Positions 35,596 to 45,758 of a stretch of 64,000 bases of DNA are shown here, piece by piece. The translations under genes and the position numbers were made by a program. Source of the DNA: Methylomonas koyamae (GTDB lineage Bacteria > Pseudomonadota > Gammaproteobacteria > Methylococcales > Methylomonadaceae); assembly GCF_019669905.1 (NCBI RefSeq), contig NZ_AP019777.1:2852001-2916000 (forward strand), read 5' to 3'. Each line of letters begins with the position of its first letter. Position 1 is the first letter of the stretch. Below the pieces are notes generated by a model. It saw only the letters and a program-made list of their open reading frames with translations. It made no database searches and was not told the DNA's origin.

Positions 35596-35694
35596 CTCCC
35601 TCTCCTCGCGGGAGAGGGCTGGGGTGAGGGGAATAAATAATGTAAACATATGATTTATATACCCTCATCCTAGCCTTCTCCCGGAGGGAGAAGG
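35596..35694. repeat. Palindromic repeat pair, copies A and B
   Basis: Copy A (35596-35631) has a CTCTCC/GGAGAG hairpin followed by CTGGGGTGAGGGG. Copy B (35662-35694) is a related unit in inverted orientation, CCCTCATCCTAGCC then a CTTCTCCC/GGGAGAAG hairpin. Together they form a long imperfect inverted repeat with a 30-base AT-rich centre. Copy B is identical to copy E downstream of hsdR over about 33 bases. Further partial matches flank it at about 35569 and 35729. Confidence 0.8.
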
Positions 35695-35745
35695 AACTGT
35701 TTTGACTTTTACGACGCCACCAAGGGGAGAGGGAGAAACAGCCGC

Positions 35746-37569
35746 TCAGGCCACCGCTTGCTCGACAATCGCGTCGGCGAGTTGCAGTTGCGTGGTTTGC
35801 GCGGCGGCGATGCGGGCTTTGAGGGCGTCACAGAGCGCCATCAATTCATCGACTTTGGCTACGATGCGGTGTTGTTCGGCAAGAGGAGGGACGACGCATG
35901 GCAAGGTTGAAAGTTTCCCTTGATAAATAGCGCAGACATTTGTTGTGTTGGATTTGAGTTTTTCAAGTTCCGCCCTTCCTCTCGGGCTTCGAAACCAGTA
36001 GTCAAGAAAGTCCGGTGAGAACTCATCGATAAATGTTGCCCGGAGAATATTGTTGTTATAGAGAACAGGATCGGCGGAAAAAGTCCGAAACACGCAAGTT
36101 TTTCCGACCAGTTCCCTACTATTTCTCGTGTTGAATAAAAAATCGCCATCGGCTAAGGCAAACGCCCCAACTTCATCGGGTGTTGCATCGATTCGGGTCA
36201 GGTCCGAGAGATCAACTCCGCCTGAGTTCCCAATGTTATTCATCTTGAAGTAGGCGTAAGCCTTGTCTGGACCTTGCTGGGAACAACCACGATCAATGCC
36301 GACGCAAGCTTGCAGCGGTAACCGTCCAAACGGCACCCACTTCCAGCCACTCGGAAGCTCAAATAAAGATATGGTTTCGGATTGCGTAGCGCCCTCTTCG
36401 TCATCCCTGTTCCTTGTCCGCATGATGCGTTTTGGTGCTTGATCGATCCGCTCAAGAAGTTTTGTAGCCGGTTCGTCGTCCGGGTCTTGGGGGACGAGTT
36501 TACCCATGACAGCAAGTTGCAGGAGGGTTTGTTTGAGTTGGTCGATGCTGGATTCGGTGGTGAACAGGGTGTCGAAGTGGTTGGCGATGCGGCTCCAGGC
36601 TTGCTCGAATTCGGCAGTATCAGCGGCTTGGGTCAATGTACCGAGCAAGGTTTGCACCAGGGTTTGATGGGCGGCGAGGTGGTCGGTTTGTTGTTGTTCC
36701 AGTTGATCGCAAAGCGCCATCAATTCATCGACTTTGGCGACGATGCGGTGTTGTTCTGCGAGAGGTGGCAGAGGAATTGGGCAGGATAATATCTGAATTT
36801 TTTTTAAATTAGTTTGCTTTTTTCCATCGTCATATTGCAAGTAATAGGGGTTTCTATCTAGAACTAAAGCAAGGTACTTAACAGACATTATCTTTGCTGT
36901 TCTAATACCTCCAATCCGTTGATTTAGTGTATAGCGATCACTGTTCTCCACTACAAAACATCGTACTAGAGCTTTTCCATCTGGAACGTCGCTCATTACG
37001 ATTGCAATATCATTTTCAAACAAAGGAGACAATCTTTCTGTAACATATTTATAAACTTCGCCATCGTTGGAAACGAATCGAGAGTTAATCAAAATATAGA
37101 TAGGCTCTTCAGTGAAGAATTGTTCATGAGCCTTTCCATTTGAAAAAAGCGAAATATCCTGTAATTCACACCATATCCAATTATTTGGTATATCGAATTG
37201 AAATTCCCTGGGATCAACGGTTGAGCTATCTCTTTTTAGGTTTGGTAACTCTTTAATATTTTCAATCGAGCAAAGTTCGTTCTTAATTCTCGCAAGAAGG
37301 CTATCGGCAGGCTCATCATCCGGGTCTTGTGGCACCAACTTTCCCCGCACCGCCAATTCCAAAATCAATTCGCGCAGTTTTTTGATGCCGTAAGCGCTGT
37401 ATTTGGCGTTGCGGGAGCTGGTTGGATTCCCCTCACCCCGGCCCTCTCCTTTATGCCCTTTGGGTACGCTGGAGAGGGGGGGGGAAGAAGCGCCGCGTCC
37501 GGCGCTGGCTTTACTGGCAATAGCGGTGGTCCAGAGGCCTAAATATTTGGTAATCAGGTCGTGCATCAT
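35746..37569 (-). CDS. hsdS: Type I restriction-modification specificity subunit HsdS
   Basis: A 607-residue specificity subunit with two target-recognition domains. The first lies at about residues 100-265 and the second at about 395-560. Each is followed by the conserved spacer LAEQHRIVAKVDELMALCD, and the central part repeats QLAVMGKLVPQDPDDEPA of the N-terminal GIKKLRELILELAVRGKLVPQ. Each TRD reads one half of a bipartite DNA site. Residues 29-47 are encoded by a copy of the palindromic repeat inserted in frame into the N-terminal linker. The region 36780-37270 coding for TRD1 is markedly AT-rich, unlike the flanks, suggesting recombinational exchange. No hsdM is adjacent. Confidence 0.9.
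   Translation of the reverse strand: MMHDLITKYLGLWTTAIASKASAGRGASSPPLSSVPKGHKGEGRGEGNPTSSRNAKYSAYGIKKLRELILELAVRGKLVPQDPDDEPADSLLARIKNELCSIENIKELPNLKRDSSTVDPREFQFDIPNNWIWCELQDISLFSNGKAHEQFFTEEPIYILINSRFVSNDGEVYKYVTERLSPLFENDIAIVMSDVPDGKALVRCFVVENSDRYTLNQRIGGIRTAKIMSVKYLALVLDRNPYYLQYDDGKKQTNLKKIQILSCPIPLPPLAEQHRIVAKVDELMALCDQLEQQQTDHLAAHQTLVQTLLGTLTQAADTAEFEQAWSRIANHFDTLFTTESSIDQLKQTLLQLAVMGKLVPQDPDDEPATKLLERIDQAPKRIMRTRNRDDEEGATQSETISLFELPSGWKWVPFGRLPLQACVGIDRGCSQQGPDKAYAYFKMNNIGNSGGVDLSDLTRIDATPDEVGAFALADGDFLFNTRNSRELVGKTCVFRTFSADPVLYNNNILRATFIDEFSPDFLDYWFRSPRGRAELEKLKSNTTNVCAIYQGKLSTLPCVVPPLAEQHRIVAKVDELMALCDALKARIAAAQTTQLQLADAIVEQAVA
37429..37483. repeat. Palindromic repeat copy C, inside the hsdS frame
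   Basis: CCCCTCACCCCGGCCCTCTCC followed by a TTATGCCCTTTGGGTAC centre and a GGAGAGGG arm. Its centre matches copy D in reverse complement with only a few differences, so C and D are inverted copies on either side of the hsdS start. The element keeps the reading frame open and adds about 19 Gly/Pro/Lys-rich residues to HsdS. Confidence 0.8.
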
Positions 37570-37586
37570 GTCCGTGTACTAAAAAG

Positions 37587-37706
37587 CCCTCTCCAAAGTA
37601 CCCAAAGGGCATAAAGGAGAGGGTTGGGTGAGGGGAAATTCGATAATGTGGCTTCGCGGTTATTTTTGATTTCCCTCATCCTAGCCTTCTCCCGGAGGGA
37701 GAAGGA
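37587..37706. repeat. Palindromic repeat pair, copies D and E
   Basis: Copy D (37587-37635) is CCCTCTCC, an AAAGTACCCAAAGGGCATAA centre, then GGAGAGGGTTGGGTGAGGGG. Copy E (37673-37706) is the inverted CCCTCATCCTAGCC unit, identical to copy B. The D-E pair has the same head-to-head architecture and a similar spacer length as A-B, indicating a composite mobile-like unit rather than chance. It fills the gap between hsdS and the DUF559 gene. Confidence 0.8.
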
Positions 37707-37720
37707 ATGGCTGGTTAGCT

Positions 37721-38062
37721 TTAATTTACGGTACTCAGAAGCGCCATTCTGATGGCTTCCAGAACGCCAGAGGTGTTTTGAAATACGTCGTTGTTCCAAA
37801 AGCGAGTGACTTTAAAACCGCGTTTTTGCAATTGCTCGGTTCGTTTCTCGTCGTATTCGATTTGCTTGGCATGTTGGCCGCCGTCTAGTTCAACAATCAA
37901 TTTTACCTCCAGGCAGACGAAATCAACGATAAACGAGTCGATGGGAAATTGCCGGCGAAATTTTTGGCCGCACAGTTGCCTATTGCGCAGGTGCCGCCAC
38001 AACAGATGTTCGGCATCGGTTTGGGTTTTTCTGAGACTGCGGGCGTTGCTGGTTAGGGACAT
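37721..38062 (-). CDS. DUF559 domain endonuclease-like protein
   Basis: A 113-residue protein of the DUF559 family, related to very-short-patch repair endonucleases. It shows the family's TDAEHLLWRHLRNRQLCGQKFRRQ N-terminal region, the acidic-and-lysine core DFVCLEVKLIVELDGGQH (PD-(D/E)xK-like) and the GFKVTRFWNNDV segment. Proteins of this family often sit inside restriction loci, where their role is unclear. Here it occupies the place between hsdR and hsdS where hsdM would be expected. It is flanked by repeat copies D/E and F. The putative nuclease residues appear intact. Confidence 0.85.
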   Translation of the reverse strand: MSLTSNARSLRKTQTDAEHLLWRHLRNRQLCGQKFRRQFPIDSFIVDFVCLEVKLIVELDGGQHAKQIEYDEKRTEQLQKRGFKVTRFWNNDVFQNTSGVLEAIRMALLSTVN

Positions 38063-38070
38063 TTTTTAGT

Positions 38071-38105
38071 CTCCTCACCCCGGCCCTCTCCAGCAGGAGA
38101 GGGAG
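38071..38105. repeat. Palindromic repeat copy F
   Basis: CTCCTCACCCCGGCCCTCTCC, short AGCA loop, GGAGAGGGAG. It shares the CTCACCCCGGCCCTCTCC core with copy C and fills the gap between hsdR and the DUF559 gene. The hairpin could also act as a transcript-stabilising or terminating structure between the two genes. Confidence 0.75.
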
Positions 38106-38110
38106 AACAG

Positions 38111-40456
38111 CTACCGGGACTGATTGCTGAACAACTCCCGTTCTAATTCTTGGATAGCGGTTTCGTATTGGCTTTTGCCGCCAAATACTTTGTTAATGAT
38201 TTCGACCGGAGTGCCGATGTCGCTGAACGGTCTGAGTTTGAGGATTTTGGCGTTTTCCAGGCTGGCGATGCCTTCGTCGGCGTATTTGTCCAGCAAGGCG
38301 TTCAGTACCGCGCGGGCTTGATCGCCGTATTTTGTAAAGTAATTGCGCTTTTTGACGTTGTTGGCACGTTCCTTTCGGGTCAGCGGCGGCTGGTCGTAGG
38401 CGATGTGGGCGATCAGGTCGAAATCGCCGTAGTCCTTGCCGACTTCGGCGGCCAGGTTATCCAGCACGATGCCGTGCTCTTCCAGCAATTCGATAATGGC
38501 CTGTTTTTTCTTGGCGCCGTGCCAGCGTTGCAGAAACTCGTCCAACGAGGCGAATTCGGTTTGAATCTGTTTGCGGCTGAAGTCGCGATAGGATTCGGTC
38601 ATCAGCGTGCCGTCCGGGCCGAGGTATTCGACGCGCTCGGCAAGGATTTTGACATCTACGCCGCTGACGCGGATTTTGTAGGTGCCGGTGGGTTCTTCGA
38701 TTTCTTCGCCTTCGGGTTCGTCCTCTGGCTCCGGGTCTGGCGGCACAGGGTCGTCGTCTTCTTCGGGTTGGTAGATCACCACCGGTTCGCCGTCGAAATC
38801 TGGATCGAGGAATAAGGCGGTGGCTTTTTTGAAATCCATGATGGTGAAGAAATACTTGCCGAATTCTTCGTCGATGCGCGTGCCGCGACCGATGATCTGC
38901 TTGAAAATAGTCATCGAGCTGATGGTTTTATCCAGCACGATCAGCTTGCAAGTTTTGGCATCGACGCCAGTGGTGAGCAGTTCCGAGGTGGTGGCGATAA
39001 CCGGGAAGGTGCTTTCCGGATCGATAAAGTTGTCCAGCTCGGCTTTGCCTTCCACGCTGTCGCCTGTAATGCGCATCACGTATTTGTGATTGTCGATGGC
39101 CAGTTGACCGGCGGCGTTGACGATGGCGACGCGCATGCGTTCGGCGTGGTCGATGTCTTCGCAGAAGATGATGGTTTTGGCGTAAGGGTCTGTGGCCAGC
39201 AAATATTTCATCACCCGTTTAGCGACCAGTTTGGTGCGCTGGTTGAGCACCAAAATCCGGTCCATGTCGGCGCGAGTATAAGTGCGGTTTTCGATGCTGT
39301 TGCCGAGGTCGTCGGTCATGCCGGGTGGTGGCGTCCAGCCGTCGACATCTTTGTCAATGTCGATGCGCACCACTTTGTAGGGCGCGAGAAAGCCGTCTTC
39401 GATGCCTTGCTTCAGACTATAGGTGTACACCGGTTTGCCGAAGTAATCGGAGCTGGAAACATATTTGGTTTCTTTGGGCGTGGCCGTCAAACCGAGCTGA
39501 ATGGCGTCTTTGAAGTAATCCAGAATTTCTCGCCAGGCCGAGTCGTCGGCCGCGCTGCCGCGATGGCATTCGTCGATGACGATCATGTCGAAAAAATCGG
39601 GCGAGACGTTTTTGAAGATTTTGTCTTCGTCCGCCGTTCCGGTGATGGCTTGGTACAGGCCAAGGTAAATTTCGTAAGACGGATCGAGCTTGCGGTTTTT
39701 GATTTTGGTCATCACCGAGCCGAACGGTTTGAAATCGTTGACCAGGGTTTGATCGACCAGAATGTTGCGGTCGGCCAGAAATAATACGCGCTTAACCTGT
39801 TTGGCCTTCCATAACCGCCAGATGATTTGGAAGGTGGTGTAGGTTTTGCCGGTGCCGGTGGCCATCACCAGCAGTACGCGTTTTTGCTGGTTGGCGACGG
39901 CTTCGATGGTGCGGTTGATGGCTTCGACTTGGTAGTAGCGCGGCTGTTTGCTGTTGCTGTCTTCGTAGTAAGGTTGAATGACCAAACTTTCGGATTGGTC
40001 GGCAATGCCGCGGTATTGCTTGTAGCGTTGCCAGAGTTGGTCCGGTGGTAAAAAGGCATCGAGCGCGAATTCGGTTTCGATGTCTTCGTTGGGTGCAGGG
40101 ACTTTGTTATGTGCGGCAAAGGCATCGCCGTTGGAGCTAAAGGCGCTGGGGACGTGCAGGATTTCCGCATAACCCAAGGCTTGTTGCAGGCCGTGGCTGA
40201 CGGTGTGGGTGTTGTCTTTGGCTTCGACGACGGCAACCGGCACGCCGGGTTCCCAGTACAACACGTAGTCGGCGAATTTCTTCTTTTTCTTGTTGCGGGA
40301 GGAGACATTTCCCCTAACGACGATAGGTCCCGGAGTTAAGGTTACTTCGCGGCGGATTTGCCGCAGGGCATCCCAGCCAGCATCACGGAGGGCGGGAGTG
40401 ATGAATAAATCGCAGATGTCGGTTTCGCTGAGGGCTTTTTTGTCTTTGCTATCCAT
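38111..40456 (-). CDS. hsdR: Type I restriction enzyme R subunit HsdR
   Basis: A 781-residue restriction subunit. The N-terminal nuclease core has D63 and E78-A-K80 (FADYVLYWEP, VAVVEAK). The SF2 motor follows with Walker A ATGTGKT (199-205), the DECH box at 294-297 (IVIDECHRGS), TATPKETK and GRGTRIDEEFGKYF. The length fits the shorter EcoAI-like class. HsdR cleaves DNA only when bound to an M2S methyltransferase core. The intact motifs imply a functional protein, yet no hsdM is present next to it. An acidic Glu/Pro-rich insert lies at about residues 570-600. A 16-base palindrome precedes the gene. Confidence 0.93.
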   Translation of the reverse strand: MDSKDKKALSETDICDLFITPALRDAGWDALRQIRREVTLTPGPIVVRGNVSSRNKKKKKFADYVLYWEPGVPVAVVEAKDNTHTVSHGLQQALGYAEILHVPSAFSSNGDAFAAHNKVPAPNEDIETEFALDAFLPPDQLWQRYKQYRGIADQSESLVIQPYYEDSNSKQPRYYQVEAINRTIEAVANQQKRVLLVMATGTGKTYTTFQIIWRLWKAKQVKRVLFLADRNILVDQTLVNDFKPFGSVMTKIKNRKLDPSYEIYLGLYQAITGTADEDKIFKNVSPDFFDMIVIDECHRGSAADDSAWREILDYFKDAIQLGLTATPKETKYVSSSDYFGKPVYTYSLKQGIEDGFLAPYKVVRIDIDKDVDGWTPPPGMTDDLGNSIENRTYTRADMDRILVLNQRTKLVAKRVMKYLLATDPYAKTIIFCEDIDHAERMRVAIVNAAGQLAIDNHKYVMRITGDSVEGKAELDNFIDPESTFPVIATTSELLTTGVDAKTCKLIVLDKTISSMTIFKQIIGRGTRIDEEFGKYFFTIMDFKKATALFLDPDFDGEPVVIYQPEEDDDPVPPDPEPEDEPEGEEIEEPTGTYKIRVSGVDVKILAERVEYLGPDGTLMTESYRDFSRKQIQTEFASLDEFLQRWHGAKKKQAIIELLEEHGIVLDNLAAEVGKDYGDFDLIAHIAYDQPPLTRKERANNVKKRNYFTKYGDQARAVLNALLDKYADEGIASLENAKILKLRPFSDIGTPVEIINKVFGGKSQYETAIQELERELFSNQSR

Positions 40457-40478
40457 AAATCAGGAGTCCTATCTAACG

Positions 40479-40494
40479 ATTCGGCTAGCCGAAT
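40479..40494. promoter_or_regulatory. Perfect 16-base palindrome upstream of hsdR
   Basis: ATTCGGCTAGCCGAAT is a perfect dyad 22 bases ahead of the hsdR start codon, within an AT-rich stretch. Its position suits an operator that would repress the hsdR promoter, or a recombination scar. No regulator gene for the locus is adjacent, so the binding protein is unknown. Confidence 0.4.
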
Positions 40495-40508
40495 AGTATA
40501 ACGTTAGA

Positions 40509-40679
40509 ATGGCTCAATCAGACGTTGCCAGACAATTTGGCAATCAGGAGGGAAGTATTTTGCGACTAATGGATTACCAGAAGTTCAAAAATACGGCTAG
40601 CGCAAAAAGATCAACTAGCTTTCCTATACCGATCAGCCGGCAAGGAAGGACAATTGTTGTACCGAAATGGAAGTTCTGA
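40509..40679 (+). CDS. Candidate 56-residue small protein (uncertain)
   Basis: An ATG at 40509 opens 57 codons (MAQSDVARQFGNQEG, then SILRLMDYQKFKNTASAKRS) ending VPKWKF and TGA at 40677. An in-frame TTG at 40560 is preceded by AGGAGGG at ideal spacing and would give 39 residues. The product is basic and has no recognisable domain. It lies divergent from hsdR and next to tRNA-Pro, where accessory cargo often sits. It could be chance; base composition is more AT-rich than core genes. Confidence 0.3.
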   Translation: MAQSDVARQFGNQEGSILRLMDYQKFKNTASAKRSTSFPIPISRQGRTIVVPKWKF

Positions 40680-40720
40680 CATTTAGCTCAACCACCTATT
40701 TTTTAAGTGGTTGATTTAAT

Positions 40721-40798
<78 letters not shown>

Positions 40799-40847
40799 TT
40801 TAGGATAACAACTTATGTTTTAGATTTTACCACGCTTCGAAGGCAAA

Positions 40848-41201
40848 CTACTTCAATAGTTCTAAAATATCCTCTAGTTCGCCTATCATTTGATGGATTA
40901 ATTGCTTGGTGCGTAAGCTGTCTTCTTTAGCGCTGCCGCTGGCTAGATGCGCTCTAGCTCCGCCGATGGTGTACCCTTGTTCGTAGAGTAAAGCGCGAAT
41001 TTGTCTAATCAACAATACGTCGTGGCGCTGGTAATACCGCCGGTTTCCCCGCCGCTTGACCGGGCTCAGCTCAGTAAATTCCTGTTCCCAATAGCGCAGA
41101 ACATGTGGCTTAACACCGCACAAGTCGCTGACTTCGCCAATCGTGAAATAGCGTTTGGCCGGAATAACCGGTAATTCGTTGTTATTACTGGGTTCCAGCA
41201 T
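40848..41201 (-). CDS. MerR-family transcriptional regulator
   Basis: A 117-residue protein with an N-terminal MerR winged helix ([44 protein letters not shown]) and a short coiled-coil tail without metal-binding cysteines. It matches the small MerR-like regulator regularly found directly after ihfA in gammaproteobacteria; its target is unknown. The start overlaps the end of ihfA by 17 bases, so the two are coupled. tRNA-Pro lies 50 bases downstream. Confidence 0.9.
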   Translation of the reverse strand: MLEPSNNNELPVIPAKRYFTIGEVSDLCGVKPHVLRYWEQEFTELSPVKRRGNRRYYQRHDVLLIRQIRALLYEQGYTIGGARAHLASGSAKEDSLRTKQLIHQMIGELEDILELLK

Positions 41202-41481
41202 AAGCTTCCACTCGAGCTTTCAATTTTTGCCCTGTTCTGAATGTGACAACCCGACGCGGCGTAATCGGAATTTCCTCGCCGGTCTTTGGATTGCGGCCGG
41301 GACGGCCGTTTTTATCCCGTAACTCGAATTTGCCAAAACCCGAAATTTTGACTTGCTCGCCGCTTTCCAGACTTCTTTTGATCTCGTCGAAAAACAATTC
41401 GACGATTTCTTTGGCCTCTCGTTTGTTTAAGCCGAGATCTTCAAACAACTTTTCTGCAATATCTGCTTTGGTTAATGCCAC
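41185..41481 (-). CDS. ihfA: Integration host factor subunit alpha
   Basis: A 98-residue DNA-bending protein. The conserved [21 protein letters not shown] beta-ribbon arm carries the minor-groove intercalating proline. I place the start at GTG 41481 ([12 protein letters not shown] after translation), because the family begins there and GAGGGAG lies seven bases upstream; a GTG two codons further out overlaps the pheT stop. IHF works as an alpha-beta heterodimer in recombination, replication and transcription. The gene follows pheT with a two-base gap, the classical pheT-ihfA arrangement. Confidence 0.95.
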   Translation of the reverse strand: MALTKADIAEKLFEDLGLNKREAKEIVELFFDEIKRSLESGEQVKISGFGKFELRDKNGRPGRNPKTGEEIPITPRRVVTFRTGQKLKARVEAYAGTQ

Positions 41482-41483
41482 AA

Positions 41484-43859
41484 TCACTCCCTCAATTTTG
41501 CATTTAGATTAGCCGTCAAAGTCTCTAACACTCTGCGAAATATAGCATCAATTTCAGCGTCGGTAAGAGTTTGCGAAAAATCTTGTAAGACCAAACTCAA
41601 CGCCACGCTTTTGCTGCCTTCCGCTACGCCCTGCCCGCGATAGATATCGAAAACCGAGACATCGCGGATGGCTTGCTCATCAGATTCGGCGATGCATGCG
41701 AGAATTGCGTCGGCAGATACTTCTTCTGCCACCAACAACGCCATGTCCCGACGTACCGATGGAAATTTGGACAAAGGACTGAATTTAGGCACGTTGCGCT
41801 GCAGAATGGCTTCCTGACTCAACTCGAACAAAAATACAGGATTATCGAAGCCCAATTGTTTCTGCAACGTCGGATGCAACATACCCAGCAATCCAATCGC
41901 CTCGCCGCATGCAGTCAGTATTCGAGCGGATTGTCCGGGATGCAATGCCGGATGTTGTGTCGGTTCGAACCGCATCTTACTTGCCGACAATCCCAGCAAG
42001 GCCTCGACATCTGCTTTCACATCGAAAAAATCGACCTTCCTCGATTTCTCCCCCCATTGTTCAGGATGAATTTGACCAAGCGCTAGCCCGGCAAGTACTT
42101 TGCGTTGTTGAATCCGACCCTCTTCATAGAAAAACCGCAGACCGGTCTCGAACAGGCGCACCCTACTCTGCTGCCTATTGATATTGTAAAGTGCAGCATT
42201 CACCAACCCGCACCACAAAGTGGTACGCATTACGGCCAATTCGGAAGAAATCGGATTCTGGATCTTAATAAACTCGTCGCCCGGCGCCATCGCATTTTGC
42301 ATCGCTTCATCGACGAAACTATAGGTAATAGCCTCTTGATAACCGCGATCAACCAGGCAATCCTGCAATCGCTCTAACGCCAAAACAGATTCCGGCGCCT
42401 GACCTAATGCGGAACGCATCAACAAACTACTGCTGGGCAAGTTGTTATAGCCGTATACCCGGCCAATTTCTTCGAGCAGATCTTCCTCGATTGCAATGTC
42501 GAAACGAAAGCTGGGCGGAGTAACGTCCCAACCACCGTCGCAACGAGCTACCTGCATGCCCAAGCCGCCGAACAAATCATGGACTTGAGCATCGCTGTAT
42601 TGGATACCCAGAACTTTTTCGATTCGCGCACTACGTAACTTAACCGCCGAACGGTTCGGTAAAGCTTCGCTACTAATAACTTCGGTCACCGGTCCCGGGC
42701 TTCCCCCCGCAATTGCCAAAATCAATTGCGTGGCCCGCTCGATGGCTCGACGTTGCAAATTGAAGTCAACGCCGCGTTCGAAGCGGTGCGAGGAATCGGT
42801 ATGCAATCCAAACTGCCGTGCCTTACCGGCAATACTAATTGGATTGAAAAAAGCGCACTCCAGAAAAATGTCGCGGGTTTCGCCATATACCGCACTGTCT
42901 TTTCCGCCCATCACGCCAGCCAACGCCAAAGCTTCCCGCTGGTCGGCAATAACCAAGGCTTCGCCATCGAGTTCTATCGACTGGTCGTTTAACAATGCCA
43001 ACGGCTCGCCGGCCCGACTGCGACGAACCACAACCGGCGCCGATAACTTATCAGCATCGAAAGCATGTAACGGCTGCCCCAGCTCAACCAGAACGTAGTT
43101 AGTGACGTCTACTACTGGGCTAAGACTGCGGATACCGCTGCGTCGCAGGCGCTCTTGCATCCACAGCGGCGTCTGCGCAGCAGGATTGATGCCTTTGATC
43201 AACCTCCCCAAGTAAACCGGACAGGCTTCCGGAGCCTGAACATGCACCTCCAAGGTCTGTGCATGCTGCGGATCGATATTGGCGCAATCGGATACGTTTA
43301 ACTGAACGCCATTCAGCACCGCCACTTCCCTGGCGACCCCAACCACGCTCAAACAATCGGCACGATTCGGCGTCAGTCCCAATTCGATCACATTGTCGTT
43401 CAACGCCAAATAATCACGGATATCTCGCCCTACCGGCGCATCTGCCGGCAATTCCATCAAACCTTCCGAGCTGGCGGCCAACCCTAATTCCTTTTCGGAA
43501 CAGAGCATGCCAAACGACAACTCGCCGCGTAGTTTGGATTCTTTAATCTTGAAATCGCCCGGCAATACGGCGCCGATCAATGCCGCCGGCACCTTTAAGC
43601 CGGGCCGAACGTTACTGGCGCCGCAAACGATCTGCAACGGCTGCTCTTGGCCGACATTGACTTGGCAGACCCTGAGTTTATCGGCGTTCGGATGTTGCAC
43701 GGTCTCCAGTACTTCACCGACCACTACGCCAGTAAATTTAGCGGCGACTGGCGTGACCGCATCGACTTCGAGGCCGGCCATGGTCAATTGCGCAACCAAT
43801 TCGGCAGTGTCGATAGGCGGATTGACCAGCTCCCTTAACCAAGCTTCACTAACTTGCAT
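41484..43859 (-). CDS. pheT: Phenylalanine-tRNA ligase beta subunit
   Basis: A 791-residue subunit of the alpha2-beta2 synthetase, near the usual length. The N-terminal tRNA-binding (EMAP-like) domain covers about residues 40-150 ([21 protein letters not shown]). The B3/B4 editing region follows, then the B5 domain (about 400-475), the catalytic-like core, and the C-terminal FDX-ACB anticodon domain ([11 protein letters not shown]). It attaches phenylalanine to tRNA-Phe together with PheS and hydrolyses mischarged tyrosine. The start is ATG 43859, 15 bases after the pheS stop. Confidence 0.97.
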   Translation of the reverse strand: MQVSEAWLRELVNPPIDTAELVAQLTMAGLEVDAVTPVAAKFTGVVVGEVLETVQHPNADKLRVCQVNVGQEQPLQIVCGASNVRPGLKVPAALIGAVLPGDFKIKESKLRGELSFGMLCSEKELGLAASSEGLMELPADAPVGRDIRDYLALNDNVIELGLTPNRADCLSVVGVAREVAVLNGVQLNVSDCANIDPQHAQTLEVHVQAPEACPVYLGRLIKGINPAAQTPLWMQERLRRSGIRSLSPVVDVTNYVLVELGQPLHAFDADKLSAPVVVRRSRAGEPLALLNDQSIELDGEALVIADQREALALAGVMGGKDSAVYGETRDIFLECAFFNPISIAGKARQFGLHTDSSHRFERGVDFNLQRRAIERATQLILAIAGGSPGPVTEVISSEALPNRSAVKLRSARIEKVLGIQYSDAQVHDLFGGLGMQVARCDGGWDVTPPSFRFDIAIEEDLLEEIGRVYGYNNLPSSSLLMRSALGQAPESVLALERLQDCLVDRGYQEAITYSFVDEAMQNAMAPGDEFIKIQNPISSELAVMRTTLWCGLVNAALYNINRQQSRVRLFETGLRFFYEEGRIQQRKVLAGLALGQIHPEQWGEKSRKVDFFDVKADVEALLGLSASKMRFEPTQHPALHPGQSARILTACGEAIGLLGMLHPTLQKQLGFDNPVFLFELSQEAILQRNVPKFSPLSKFPSVRRDMALLVAEEVSADAILACIAESDEQAIRDVSVFDIYRGQGVAEGSKSVALSLVLQDFSQTLTDAEIDAIFRRVLETLTANLNAKLRE

Positions 43860-43874
43860 GATTCCAATCCACCG

Positions 43875-44897
<1,023 letters not shown>

Positions 44898-44945
44898 TCA
44901 GCTCACTTTTGTCTGTAATTGATGGGGATTCCCAAGCGATGGATA

Positions 44946-45018
44946 CCGCCTGTTGCCGGCGGAACTCCCCATTGGGGCGGGGAGTATGCGCCATCTCGAC
45001 ATCGACGATATCGAGATG
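44946..45018 (-). promoter_or_regulatory. Three consecutive hairpins between rplT and pheS
   Basis: The rplT-pheS gap contains three inverted repeats: CATCTCGA/TCGAGATG (44992-45018), ACTCCCC/GGGGAGT (44964-44985) and CCGCC/GGCGG (44946-44962). Enteric pheST has an attenuator in the same place. Here no phenylalanine-rich leader peptide and no T-run are evident, so this may be a processing or pausing structure rather than a classical attenuator. Confidence 0.35.
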
Positions 45019-45027
45019 AAAAACAGC

Positions 45028-45390
45028 CTATGGCTTGCTTTGGTTGGCAATTGCCACTTTTGCAATCTCGCCGAATGCTTGGATATCTCTCACGGCCAAG
45101 TCGGCCAGCACTTTGCGGTCGATAGCTACATTGGCTTTGGTCAGACCGTTAATCAGACGGCTGTACGATATGCCGAACTGGCGGGACGCTGCGTTGATCC
45201 GCACGATCCACAAGGCGCGGAATTGGCGCTTTTTCTGTTTGCGGTCGCGATAGGCGTATTGGCCGGCTTTGATAACCGCTTGCTTGGCGACGCGATAAAC
45301 CCGGCTGCGGGCACCGTAGTAACCTTTAGCCAGCTTTAAAATCTTTTTATGTCTTGCTCTGGCGGTAACACCGCGTTTTACTCTAGCCAT
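45028..45390 (-). CDS. rplT: 50S ribosomal protein L20
   Basis: 120 residues, highly basic, with the family sequence [16 protein letters not shown] followed by [23 protein letters not shown] segments and [13 protein letters not shown]20 organises 23S rRNA early in 50S assembly and in enterics represses its own operon. It follows rpmI by 33 bases. AGAGAGAA lies ahead of the ATG. Confidence 0.97.
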   Translation of the reverse strand: MARVKRGVTARARHKKILKLAKGYYGARSRVYRVAKQAVIKAGQYAYRDRKQKKRQFRALWIVRINAASRQFGISYSRLINGLTKANVAIDRKVLADLAVRDIQAFGEIAKVAIANQSKP

Positions 45391-45423
45391 TTTTCAATTC
45401 TCTCTGCAATGTAATTTAGTCTA

Positions 45424-45621
45424 TCAACTGTATGGCAGCATGCGCGCTACCAATGGCGTATCTGACGGATGCAGGATGGCTGTTTTACGCAGCTGTCTTT
45501 TCCGCTTCGTGGTTTTTTTGGTCAAGATGTGGCGCTTATGCGATTGTTTGCATTTAAAACCGCCAGTTCCGGTTTTCTTGAAGCGTTTACCAGCGCCGCT
45601 ATGGCTTTTCAGTTTTGGCAT
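45424..45621 (-). CDS. rpmI: 50S ribosomal protein L35
   Basis: 65 residues, very basic, starting [20 protein letters not shown] and containing the KRKRQLRK stretch near the C-terminus, diagnostic of L35. The ATG at 45621 follows GGAGA. It lies between infC (137-base gap) and rplT, the universal order of this operon. Confidence 0.97.
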   Translation of the reverse strand: MPKLKSHSGAGKRFKKTGTGGFKCKQSHKRHILTKKTTKRKRQLRKTAILHPSDTPLVARMLPYS

Positions 45622-45758
45622 TTGTTTTCTCCAATGTTAAAAGTAAAGTCCCTGAGTAAAAACCCAATCAGGCAAAATGCTCGGCCCAATCGAATTTTTT
45701 CGGGTAAAACCCGACTGGCGCTGCAATCCGGCAACGCCGTACCGCTTAAAACGGCAAA

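Noticed and set aside
40688..40714. TCAACCAC/GTGGTTGA hairpin after tRNA-Pro as a terminator
   Set aside because: The stem is good, but on the minus strand no T-run follows it, and the A/T-rich loop is unusual. I could not support a terminator call.
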